Positions 1 through 5,904 of a stretch of 9,746 nucleotides of DNA are shown here, one piece after another; within the stretch, counting starts at the first letter, position 1, and each line of letters begins with the position of its first letter. The notes under the pieces are model-generated. The model was not told the DNA's origin. It made no database searches and saw nothing but the letters and a program-made list of their open reading frames with translations. The stretch is from an uncultured Ruminococcus sp. (lineage in GTDB: Bacteria; Bacillota; Clostridia; Oscillospirales; CAG-272). The position numbers and the translations under genes were made by a program. The stretch is from contig CACZSP010000031.1 in assembly GCA_902783905.1 (NCBI GenBank), forward strand, positions 1 through 9,746. Reading direction: 5' to 3'.

Positions 1-149
1 AGACAGCGCCGTTTTTGCTCATTTATGCTGGATTTTCTTATGTTTTCCGGCAAAAACCGAAAAAGATCGCGCAAAATCGGCGGAATCACGCCCGCCTATT
101 TTGCGAGGATGTAAAAAAGTCGGACTTTATTTACAGCCTCTTTTCAAAT
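1..149. other. intergenic region upstream of hisS, no gene seen
   Basis: I see no coding region with a ribosome binding site here. The stretch is AT-richer than its surroundings. It holds a short palindrome, AAAGTC-G-GACTTT (116-128), that could be an operator or could be chance. TTGCGA at 101-106 followed by an AT-rich stretch could be a weak hisS promoter, but no good -10 hexamer stands at the right distance. The upstream gene lies outside the window. Confidence 0.4.
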
Positions 150-240
150 AAATCCGCCCGTGCCGGCGGGTGAAATCGCTGACGCGCCTGAATCCCGCTT
201 CGCGGGACGAAATCCGCCTCGGCGGCGGACGGGTGGATTT
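150..240. repeat. GC-rich palindromic element upstream of hisS
   Basis: The outer arms at 150-161 (AAATCCGCCCGT) and 229-240 (ACGGGTGGATTT) pair over 12 positions with one G·T wobble. Inside are smaller hairpins: CCGCC/GGCGG (154-158/165-169), TCCCGC/GCGGGA (193-198/202-207) and TCCGCC/GGCGGA (213-218/224-229). AAATCCGCC occurs twice as a direct repeat (150-158, 210-218). The outer stem and the first and third inner hairpins use the same bases, so the folds compete. It ends 19 bp before the hisS ribosome binding site and would lie in the 5' leader if the promoter is upstream. It could be a dispersed intergenic palindromic (MITE-like) repeat or a structured leader. No T-box consensus is visible. 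Confidence 0.55.
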
Positions 241-259
241 ACATTCATCATATAAAATC

Positions 260-266
260 GGAGAAA
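260..266 (+). promoter_or_regulatory. ribosome binding site of hisS
   Basis: GGAGAAA is followed by a 5-nt spacer and then ATG at 272. This decides the start. The same frame is open further upstream from a GTG at 170, but that extension would translate the palindromic element and adds no residues expected for the family. Confidence 0.7.
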
Positions 267-271
267 CTCGG

Positions 272-1525
272 ATGAAACTGATAAAAACGCCGACAAAGGG
301 AATGAACGATTATCTTCCCGGCGAAACCGCACTTCGCGAGTACGTTAAAGGTGTTATCGCCGCGGAATACGCCTCTCAGGGCTTTATGCGAATTGAGACT
401 CCGGCCGTCGAGCATATCGAAAACCTGACCGGAAAAAACGGCGGCGAAAACGAAAAACTGATTTTCAAAATTCTGAAACGCGGAGAAAAACTTGACGCCT
501 CTCTGTCGGATCCGGACGAGCTCTGCGACAGTGGGCTGCGGTACGATCTTACGGTTCCGCTTGTCAGATATTATTCGAACAATTCGGCTTCGCTTCCGAT
601 GCCTTTTCAGGCGCTCCAGATCGGGAACGTATGGCGCGCCGACAGACCGCAGAAGGGAAGATTCAGACAGTTCACGCAGTGCGACATCGACATTATCGGA
701 GACGCGACCTGTAACGCCGAAATATCGCTTATTTCCGCAACTGCGGGCGTTCTGAACAAGCTCGGATTCAAGAATTTTTCGGTAAGGATAAACGACCGCA
801 GACTGCTTCGCGCCGCAGCCCTTTCCTGCGGTTTCCCGGAGGACCGGCTGGAATCCGTTTTTATCATACTCGATAAATTTGACAAAATCGGCGCCGACGG
901 GGTAAGATCCGAACTGATCGGAGAAGGTTTTTCCGAATCATCCTGCGACGAATATATGAAGCTTTACACGGGGGATGCCGCTTCGGACGCGGAAAAGTTC
1001 GCGTCGGAAATCGGTAACGGCGCGGAACAGACGGCAAAGATTCTTTCCTCGCTGATGAAATCCGCTGCAGCCGCCACTCCGGGCGGAGTAAAACTCGTAT
1101 TTGATCCGACGCTCGTCCGCGGGATGTCCTATTATACCGGTACCATTTTCGAGATTACTATGGACGGTTACGGTTATTCGGTCGGGGGCGGCGGAAGATA
1201 CGACGGAATGATCGGAAAATTCACCGGACAAAACGTGCCGGCGTGCGGCTTTTCCCTCGGATTCGAGCGGATAGTCGGCGCCCTTGCCGATTCGGGTTTC
1301 AGGATACCCGGGACAGGCTCCTCGGTTGTTATCTTTGCCGAAAAGGAACTGGACGAGGAACAGACTGCGCAGATGTACGTCACAGCTTCACTTATGCGTT
1401 CCGAAGGATCCCGCGTACTTGTTACTCCAAAAATGAAAAACGTCGGTTTTCAGAAAAAAACGCTTGAAGCGTCCGGCTGGCGAGAGTTTTACGTTTGGGG
1501 CAAAGACGGAAAGAGAGAATATTAA
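272..1525 (+). CDS. hisS: histidyl-tRNA synthetase (HisRS), compact C-terminus
   Basis: This 417-aa class II aminoacyl-tRNA synthetase charges tRNA-His with histidine in the cytoplasm, using ATP. The N-terminus has the HisRS-type TPTKGMNDYLP (residues 6-16). Motif 2 is WRADRPQKGRFRQF (121-134), and the LRYDLTVPLVRYY block (89-101) precedes it. The histidine-binding signature LVRGMSYYTGTIFEI spans 281-295, with the usual LDYY replaced by MSYY and the Arg kept. Motif 3 is GFSLGFERI (326-334), after GGGGRYDGMIG. An anticodon-binding domain follows from about 350, but only about 68 residues remain against roughly 90 in typical HisRS, so its last strands look shortened. The IFKIL...RYDLTVP...WRADRPQKGRFR pattern resembles the HisRS branch seen in Bacteroidetes and some Clostridia. 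The ATP phosphoribosyltransferase subunit HisZ is less likely because the synthetase motifs are intact. No other his gene is adjacent. Confidence 0.9.
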   Translation: MKLIKTPTKGMNDYLPGETALREYVKGVIAAEYASQGFMRIETPAVEHIENLTGKNGGENEKLIFKILKRGEKLDASLSDPDELCDSGLRYDLTVPLVRYYSNNSASLPMPFQALQIGNVWRADRPQKGRFRQFTQCDIDIIGDATCNAEISLISATAGVLNKLGFKNFSVRINDRRLLRAAALSCGFPEDRLESVFIILDKFDKIGADGVRSELIGEGFSESSCDEYMKLYTGDAASDAEKFASEIGNGAEQTAKILSSLMKSAAAATPGGVKLVFDPTLVRGMSYYTGTIFEITMDGYGYSVGGGGRYDGMIGKFTGQNVPACGFSLGFERIVGALADSGFRIPGTGSSVVIFAEKELDEEQTAQMYVTASLMRSEGSRVLVTPKMKNVGFQKKTLEASGWREFYVWGKDGKREY

Positions 1526-1572
1526 GGTAATACCGCACAATTCGCGTGCGTTGAATTGTGCGGTATTGCCTT
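1524..1572. terminator. 20-bp hairpin at the end of hisS (probable terminator or palindromic repeat)
   Basis: The left arm AAGGTAATACCGCACAATTC (1524-1543) and right arm GAATTGTGCGGTATTGCCTT (1553-1572) pair over all 20 positions with a single G·T wobble, around a 9-nt loop (1544-1552). The left arm begins inside the hisS stop codon. Neither strand shows a clear T-tract after the stem, so it is not a textbook intrinsic terminator. It could be a dispersed palindromic repeat recruited as a 3' end or an mRNA-stabilising hairpin. Confidence 0.6.
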
Positions 1573-1580
1573 AAATACGA

Positions 1581-1611
1581 CCGCGGCGACCCGGTTCAGG
1601 GGTTGCCGCGG
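1581..1611 (-). terminator. terminator hairpin of the ABC transporter operon
   Basis: The arms at 1581-1592 (CCGCGGCGACCC) and 1600-1611 (GGGTTGCCGCGG) form a 12-bp GC-rich stem with one G·T pair and a 7-nt loop. On the minus strand it starts 6 nt past the ATPase stop codon and is followed by TCGTATTT, a weak U-rich tail. Position and composition fit an intrinsic terminator for the leftward operon. It faces the hisS hairpin only 8 nt away. Confidence 0.65.
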
Positions 1612-1617
1612 AATTAT

Positions 1618-2226
1618 TTATACAGTTTCAAGCCGCGATACCGGATCTCCTGCGCAGTAAAGGATGACCGAGCCGTCTCCGGTTTCGTCGCCGTGACTGA
1701 CGGTGATCACAGTCTTTCCCTCGGTACGGGCACCGATCAGTTCACGGCATCTTTTAATACTGTCCTTATCGAGATTGGCGAAGGGCTCGTCGAAAAGATA
1801 AACGTCCGCCCGCTTTGAAAGGGCGCGGGCTATACCACATTTCGCCTGCATCCCCCCCGACAGTTCGGACGGGGATTTTTTCATATCCTTCGCGTCGAAT
1901 CCCAGAAATGTGAGCAGTTCTTCGGCCTCGTATATCCTGGTTTTTTTGTCGGGTATACTCGAAAAGGAACCGACTGTCACGTTTGAAACTGCGTCAAGCC
2001 AGGGAAAAAGCATAGCGTTCTGAAAACTGAAAGACACCGTTCCTCCGTTCCTTACGTCCCCGGAATACTCTTTGTCAAGACCTGCTATTATGCGAAGGAG
2101 CGTGCTTTTTCCGCATCCCGATCTGCCCTTGATCGTGTACACGGCACCGTCGAGAAAAACGTATGACAACCCTTCCAGCACCTTTTTATCCGCGAACCTT
2201 TTGGAAATATTCGATAGTTCGATCAT
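1618..2226 (-). CDS. ABC transporter ATP-binding protein, NitT/TauT (SsuB/TauB-like) type
   Basis: This 202-aa cytoplasmic ATPase would power the permease encoded just upstream. All nucleotide-binding motifs are visible: Walker A GRSGCGKST (34-42), Q-loop Gln69 in FSFQNAMLFPWL, signature LSGGMQ (122-127), Walker B VYLFDEP with catalytic Glu147 (142-148), and switch His178. The FPWL sequence after the Q-loop is characteristic of the nitrate/sulfonate/taurine subfamily. The protein stops about 25 residues after the H-loop, so it is shorter than the usual roughly 250 aa and lacks the C-terminal extension, but no motif is missing. The start at 2226 follows GGGAGG with good spacing and overlaps the permease stop as ATGA. 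An in-frame upstream ATG at 2301 lies inside the permease gene and is unlikely. The substrate cannot be read from this subunit. Confidence 0.9.
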   Translation of the reverse strand: MIELSNISKRFADKKVLEGLSYVFLDGAVYTIKGRSGCGKSTLLRIIAGLDKEYSGDVRNGGTVSFSFQNAMLFPWLDAVSNVTVGSFSSIPDKKTRIYEAEELLTFLGFDAKDMKKSPSELSGGMQAKCGIARALSKRADVYLFDEPFANLDKDSIKRCRELIGARTEGKTVITVSHGDETGDGSVILYCAGDPVSRLETV

Positions 2227-3002
2227 TTCTTTTTCCTCCTTACGGGGAGGGTCAAAAGCTTTTCGATCAAAAGGCTCAGCAGTATTACCGTTAGGGTCCA
2301 CGCGAACAGATCGACAGTTTCAAGATAGCTTTTGGAGCTTTGAATCGCGATTCCTACCGACAAAGGCGTATATGCAAGCACCTCCGCGGCGACTCCCGCC
2401 TTCCAGGCAAGTCCCGCCGAGTTTTTTATTCCCGAGTAGAGATAAGGGTAGACGGACGGCAGCCAGACGTATTTAATTCGGTGAATCACTTTCGGGAAAA
2501 ATATCATTCCCGCGTCAGTGTAATCCTTCCGCGTTTCTCTTATTCCTCCGAGAGTATCTGTGTATATTATCGGAAAGACCATCAGGGCGCATATAAAAGA
2601 CGGCAGAATTCCGGTTCCCAGCCAGAGCATAGCAAGAATAATGAACGAAGCAACAGGCGTCGAACGGACGATGCTTGCGAAAGGCGTGATCACGGAGTCC
2701 GAAATAACCGATACCGATGACAGCACAGCAAAAACAAGGCCTGAAACAAACCCCGCTGCGGCGCCGGCGGTTATCCGCAAAACGCTCAATCCAACGCTTT
2801 TAAGGAAATTCTTCTCGCCAAACAGCTCGAAAAATCGTAAAAATGTCTCGCTCGGTGCGGGAAGAATAAGGGAGGAGCCGGCTTTTTTTGCCGCGATACT
2901 CCAAACGCAAATCCAGAAAACCGCGGATATAACCGCCCTGACAAATACCGAACTTTTTCCGTCCCACAGATATTTGCGGACGGATTTTACGGCGTTACTC
3001 AT
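2223..3002 (-). CDS. ABC transporter permease, NitT/TauT (SsuC/TauC-like) type
   Basis: This 259-aa inner-membrane subunit has hydrophobic segments at about 19-37, 76-100, 118-148 (probably two), around 196-220 and 232-250, consistent with the five-to-six-helix BPD_transp_1 fold. The cytoplasmic coupling (EAA-type) loop spans roughly 156-182, with D-A-G at 163-165 and the conserved L-P at 181-182; it would dock on the ATPase. ILPAPSETF near residue 46 is typical of the SsuC/TauC family. The ATG overlaps the stop of the solute-binding protein gene as ATGA, and no strong ribosome binding site is seen, so translation is probably coupled. The tail ends in Arg/Lys residues (255-259), placing it in the cytoplasm. 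Presumably it works as a homodimer, since no second permease is present. Confidence 0.9.
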   Translation of the reverse strand: MSNAVKSVRKYLWDGKSSVFVRAVISAVFWICVWSIAAKKAGSSLILPAPSETFLRFFELFGEKNFLKSVGLSVLRITAGAAAGFVSGLVFAVLSSVSVISDSVITPFASIVRSTPVASFIILAMLWLGTGILPSFICALMVFPIIYTDTLGGIRETRKDYTDAGMIFFPKVIHRIKYVWLPSVYPYLYSGIKNSAGLAWKAGVAAEVLAYTPLSVGIAIQSSKSYLETVDLFAWTLTVILLSLLIEKLLTLPVRRKKK

Positions 3003-4054
3003 CCGAAGATGTTATCGTCCGGCATTTTTCCTCCGACGGAAGACGGAATGATATCGTAAAGAGACTGCCAGAACTTTTTCAGCGGCGCTTTCATATCCTC
3101 TCCCGCCATATATACTATGTTACAGTAGGGAAGAGCCTTTTTAACCAGGGCTTCATTCGGAGCAATACCCGCTTCGGCAACGTCTTTCGCCGCTTCGTCC
3201 GGGTTGTTCACGACTTTATCGACCGAAGCGGAGTATTCGGCAAGAAACTTTGAAACGAGCCCGGGGTTGTCTTCAACGAATTCGCTGCGGGCGATAATGC
3301 ATCCCTGTACAAGATCGGTTCCAGTCGCTTTTTTCCACTCGTCGGTAAAATCAAGCGCGATGCGCAGGTTTTCGTTTTTCATCATTGCCGCCGTGACCTT
3401 CGGCTGAGGAAGAACTGCGATATCCGCCTTGCCGGAGGCGACAGCGGTTGTCAGTTCGTCCGGGGAGGGATAGGTGAAATCGAGAGTGATCCTGTCTTCA
3501 AGTCCTTCGATACCGCTCGTTTTTACAAGCGCTTTGAATAGATACTCCGGGTTTGATCCCTGTCCGGGCAGATAAACCGTTTTTCCGGCAAGATCGGCTA
3601 CGGAGTTGACGGTATTTCCGTTTTCGATAAGATACAGCACTCCGAGAGTATTAACCGCAAGGACTTTGATTCCACCCTCCGTCTTGTTGTAAAGGACGGA
3701 CGCGAGATTCGTCGGAACGGCGGCAACGTCAACGTTTTTGCTGATCACGAGCGGAGGAATAAGCGATGCGTCGGTATAAAGCGTAATCTCGGCGGAAAAG
3801 CCTTCGAGCTTTCCGGCTGCGTTTTTGACGTACATTGGAGCGATGCCGAAGCCGGTCGTACCGTTAAGGACGGCGACACGTACACGGTCGGTCTTGTCAG
3901 CCTGCGGTTCGGTTCCGGTCTGCTCAATACCGGAAGTGGTTACCGGTTCTGTAGTACCGCCGGAATTGTCGGGACCGTCCTTTCCGCAGGCGAACGCGGA
4001 GAGAAGTATAGCGGCTGTCAGTATGGCCGCGAGAATGAGTCTGATTGTTTTCAT
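2999..4054 (-). CDS. ABC transporter solute-binding lipoprotein, NitT/TauT (SsuA/NMT1-like) family
   Basis: This 351-aa secreted lipoprotein would deliver the ligand to the permease. The signal peptide has basic residues (K2, R5), a hydrophobic core (6-22) and a lipobox-like SAFAC with Cys23 as the lipidation site; the lipobox is not ideal at -3. A Gly/Thr/Pro/Gln-rich linker (24-55) precedes the periplasmic-binding-protein type II domain, which begins at RVRVAVLNGTTGFGIAPMYV. AAVPTNLASVLYNKT (111-125) and the later VLPQPKV are typical of a Firmicutes branch of this family. The start was set at the second ATG (4054), which has AAAGGA at 4066-4061; the ATG at 4069 lies inside the regulator gene. 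Ligand unknown: nitrate, sulfonate or a thiamine precursor are family precedents, but nothing here selects one. Confidence 0.88.
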   Translation of the reverse strand: MKTIRLILAAILTAAILLSAFACGKDGPDNSGGTTEPVTTSGIEQTGTEPQADKTDRVRVAVLNGTTGFGIAPMYVKNAAGKLEGFSAEITLYTDASLIPPLVISKNVDVAAVPTNLASVLYNKTEGGIKVLAVNTLGVLYLIENGNTVNSVADLAGKTVYLPGQGSNPEYLFKALVKTSGIEGLEDRITLDFTYPSPDELTTAVASGKADIAVLPQPKVTAAMMKNENLRIALDFTDEWKKATGTDLVQGCIIARSEFVEDNPGLVSKFLAEYSASVDKVVNNPDEAAKDVAEAGIAPNEALVKKALPYCNIVYMAGEDMKAPLKKFWQSLYDIIPSSVGGKMPDDNIFG

Positions 4055-4055
4055 T

Positions 4056-4745
4056 TTATTTCCTTTCATTGATTGAAATCAGTTTTTCGGCGTCTTGAAC
4101 ATAAAACTTGCCGTCTTGATATTTCATCACGCCTTCATTTTCAAGAGATTCGACCGCCCTGTAGAGCGACGCGCGTCCGATATCGAGTATGTCGGCGAGC
4201 GATTTCATCGACATACCGGGATCGAATACTCCGGTTCCGCCTGCGGACAGCATCAGCAGTCTTGCAAGTCGTCGATCTGCCTGACCGCCCGTTACACAGT
4301 TGATTCTGCCGTTAAGAAAGGCAACCCTGTCGGAAAGAAAGACGAGAAGATTGCGTCGCAGTATACCGTCGGCATCTGAATTCATAAGAGCGTCGAGATC
4401 GGAAGCCGAGAGTATGAAAACGGTACAGCCCGCTTCTCCTGCTGCAATAATGTCGGTACTGATAGGAACGCCGGAGTAAAGGCCGGCGATTCCTACGGGA
4501 TCACCGCATAAGGCAATACGCAAAAGGGCTCTTTTCCCGGGGCAGGAAGAGTAAATCGCGGCTCTGCCCGACAGAATTATCCCGAAACGTCTGACACCGT
4601 CGCTACGGTCAATGATTGGTTCTCCGGAGGATACAACGCATACTTTTCCGCGCCGGATAACTTCATTCGCAATAAAACCCTCGTCAAGACCCGAAAAGAT
4701 CCGTGATCCGGTTAAGGTTTTTTTCTGTTCTTCCGATAAAATCAT
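4056..4745 (-). CDS. Crp/Fnr-family transcriptional regulator
   Basis: This 229-aa cytoplasmic DNA-binding protein has an N-terminal cupin-like effector domain (about 15-120), a dimerisation helix (about 125-150) and a C-terminal winged helix (about 155-225) with the helix-turn-helix at about 178-207. The phosphate-binding cassette of cAMP-binding CRP is not conserved: the region reads GDPVGIAGLYSGVPISTD (81-98) and lacks the Arg-Ser pair, so cAMP is unlikely. Cysteines are at 36, 68, 80, 107 and 150, not in the N-terminal cluster that holds the FNR iron-sulfur centre. The recognition helix reads GRASLYRAV, lacking the Glu that CRP uses to contact TGTGA. It is first in the operon, 1 nt before the solute-binding protein gene, so it probably controls this transporter. 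AAAGGG at 4758-4753 supports the start. Its effector is unknown. Confidence 0.88.
   Translation of the reverse strand: MILSEEQKKTLTGSRIFSGLDEGFIANEVIRRGKVCVVSSGEPIIDRSDGVRRFGIILSGRAAIYSSCPGKRALLRIALCGDPVGIAGLYSGVPISTDIIAAGEAGCTVFILSASDLDALMNSDADGILRRNLLVFLSDRVAFLNGRINCVTGGQADRRLARLLMLSAGGTGVFDPGMSMKSLADILDIGRASLYRAVESLENEGVMKYQDGKFYVQDAEKLISINERK
4061..4066 (-). promoter_or_regulatory. ribosome binding site choosing the solute-binding protein start
   Basis: AAAGGA lies within the end of the regulator gene, 6 nt before the ATG at 4054, and too close to serve the in-frame ATG at 4069. It supports the shorter lipoprotein start, which places the basic residues and hydrophobic core as expected for a signal peptide. 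Confidence 0.7.
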
Positions 4746-4758
4746 TATTTCGCCCTTT

Positions 4759-4778
4759 ATTGTCTCATTTGAGACAAT
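4759..4778. promoter_or_regulatory. perfect 20-bp palindromic operator
   Basis: ATTGTCTCATTTGAGACAAT has 9-bp arms (ATTGTCTCA/TGAGACAAT) with no mismatch and a 2-bp centre. It directly abuts the -10 hexamer of the leftward promoter and covers the expected transcription start, where bound protein would block RNA polymerase. Because transcription would begin inside it, a full RNA hairpin is unlikely, so it should act as DNA. Size and two-fold symmetry fit a Crp/Fnr dimer, and the gene it precedes encodes one. The half-site differs from CRP (TGTGA) and FNR (TTGAT). Confidence 0.75.
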
Positions 4779-4807
4779 ATTATATCATGTTTTTATGAGT
4801 TTGTCAA
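4779..4807 (-). promoter_or_regulatory. consensus sigma-A promoter of the regulator-ABC operon
   Basis: On the minus strand, TTGACA (4807-4802) is followed by a 17-nt spacer and TATAAT (4784-4779), both exact consensus hexamers. TG one base before the -10 box adds an extended -10 element. Such a strong basal promoter makes sense if it is normally held down by a repressor at the adjoining palindrome. Predicted start of transcription is about 4771-4773. Confidence 0.85.
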
Positions 4808-4889
4808 GTATATTTATGCAGGAAAGTATTGTTTGTCAGCTTTTCCGGAAGGTTCGAAAAGATCAACCGAAGGAAAAACAAGAAAAGAC

Positions 4890-4918
4890 TATACAAAAAC
4901 AAATAATTGTTGTATAAT
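4890..4918 (+). promoter_or_regulatory. promoter of the nucleotidyltransferase-nahK-galE operon
   Basis: TATAAT (4913-4918) matches consensus. TATACA (4890-4895) lies 17 nt upstream and matches TTGACA at four of six positions. The surroundings are AT-rich. It is the only good rightward promoter in the divergent intergenic region and leaves a leader of roughly 65-70 nt. No copy of the leftward palindrome lies near it. Confidence 0.65.
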
Positions 4919-4935
4919 ATTTATATATATTATCA

Positions 4936-4976
4936 TCGGCGTACGTTAGCTCCGGCTTCGGAGAATAACGGGCCGA
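4936..4976 (+). other. leader stem-loop before the TTG-started gene
   Basis: Nested arms pair as TCGGC/GCCGA (4936-4940/4972-4976), CGTTA/TAACG (4944-4948/4966-4970) and CTCCG/CGGAG (4950-4954/4959-4963), with small bulges and a GCTT loop. It occupies most of the predicted leader and ends 3 nt before the GGAGG. It could tune mRNA stability or ribosome access. No known riboswitch is recognised. Confidence 0.45.
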
Positions 4977-4979
4977 CGC

Positions 4980-4984
4980 GGAGG
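4980..4984 (+). promoter_or_regulatory. ribosome binding site deciding a TTG start
   Basis: GGAGG with an 8-nt spacer points to TTG at 4993. The next in-frame ATG (5020, residue 10) falls inside the nucleotide-binding loop LAAGMGSRYGG and would delete the first beta strand, so the TTG start is favoured. Confidence 0.75.
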
Positions 4985-4992
4985 TTTCTGCT

Positions 4993-5904
4993 TTGACACT
5001 GGTTATACTAGCCGCCGGTATGGGATCAAGGTACGGCGGAATGAAACAGATAGATCCCGTCGGTCCCACCGGCGAATTCATCATCGATTACTCCTGTCAC
5101 GACGCTCTGCATGCAGGATACGATCATATCGTATTTGTTATCAAACGTGAGAACTATGAAATATTCAGATCCACGGTAGGAAAAAGGGTAGAACGTTTTG
5201 TTAAGGTTGATTACGCCTTTCAGGACATTGACAGACTTCCCGCCGGTTTTCGTGTGCCCGAAGGAAGAACCAAACCCTGGGGTACGGCACACGCGCTGTT
5301 GTGCGCCGCGGACTTTGTCAGTGATCAGTTCGCCACTATAAACGCCGACGATTTTTACGGCGCTCACTCTTTTGCTGTTGTGGCGGATTATATGAACGCC
5401 GTTGCGTCCGGTGAAAAACTCGCATGCTGCATGGCTGCTTATGAACTGTCAAAGACGCTTACCGAAAACGGGTCGGTTTCCCGCGGCGTATGTGTATCGG
5501 ATAAAGACGGTTTTCTGATTTCCATCACAGAAAGAACCGCTATTTTCAAGACTGCAGACGGCGGAGAGTTCGATCGCGGAGACGGTGTTATGATCTCCCT
5601 TCCTGCCGAAACACCGGTATCGATGAATTTTTTCGGCATCCGTCCCGCAATATTTGGATATGCGGAAAAAGGATTCTCCCGTTTCCTTTCCGAAATGGAA
5701 AATCCGCTTAAAAACGAGTATTACCTTCCGTTTATGCTTTCTTCGGCGATGTCGGACGGAAAGGCGTCAATAAAAGTTCTTGATACTCCCGATGAATGGT
5801 TCGGCGTTACCTACGCCGCCGACAAGCCGGCAGTCAAAGAAAAGATCGGAAGACTAATCGACGCCGGAGTTTACAGAAGAGATTTGTGGAGCGATCTGAA
5901 ATGA
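4993..5904 (+). CDS. sugar-1-phosphate nucleotidyltransferase (NTP_transferase family)
   Basis: This 303-aa cytoplasmic enzyme is predicted to join a sugar-1-phosphate to an NTP, releasing pyrophosphate and giving an NDP-sugar. The Rossmann-like fold starts at the first residues. The NTP-binding loop is LAAGMGSRYGGMKQ (6-19), WGTAHAL (96-102) is the base/sugar-binding segment, and NADD (117-120) supplies the metal-binding Asp. GVTY (271-274) near the end is also typical of this subgroup. No left-handed beta-helix acetyltransferase domain follows, so it is not a full GlmU. It overlaps the downstream NahK-like kinase gene by 4 nt, so its substrate is probably that kinase's product, such as GlcNAc-1-P, GalNAc-1-P or Gal-1-P. 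It would take the place of the unrelated GalT-type uridylyltransferase of the Leloir and Bifidobacterium lnp pathways. UTP as the donor is inferred, not shown. Confidence 0.85.
   Translation: MTLVILAAGMGSRYGGMKQIDPVGPTGEFIIDYSCHDALHAGYDHIVFVIKRENYEIFRSTVGKRVERFVKVDYAFQDIDRLPAGFRVPEGRTKPWGTAHALLCAADFVSDQFATINADDFYGAHSFAVVADYMNAVASGEKLACCMAAYELSKTLTENGSVSRGVCVSDKDGFLISITERTAIFKTADGGEFDRGDGVMISLPAETPVSMNFFGIRPAIFGYAEKGFSRFLSEMENPLKNEYYLPFMLSSAMSDGKASIKVLDTPDEWFGVTYAADKPAVKEKIGRLIDAGVYRRDLWSDLK

Noticed and set aside
116..128. AAAGTC-G-GACTTT palindrome as an operator for hisS
   Set aside because: The arms are only 6 bp, no firm promoter can be placed next to it, and it could occur by chance; kept only as a note in the intergenic entry.
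170..271. 34-residue N-terminal extension of HisRS from an in-frame GTG
   Set aside because: It would translate the palindromic element, the extension is not a known HisRS feature, and a good ribosome binding site (260-266) supports the ATG at 272.
1..271. T-box riboswitch upstream of hisS
   Set aside because: I looked for the conserved antiterminator bulge (near AGGGTGGNACCGCG) and a terminator/antiterminator pair; neither is present.
272..1525. HisZ (ATP phosphoribosyltransferase regulatory subunit)
   Set aside because: The catalytic synthetase motifs, including motif 2 and an RGxxYYTGTIFE signature with a following anticodon-type domain, are intact, and no other histidine biosynthesis gene is adjacent.
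4840..4861. CTTTTC...GAAAAG inverted repeat between the divergent promoters
   Set aside because: Arms of 6 bp with a 10-nt loop and low complexity; not distinguishable from chance.
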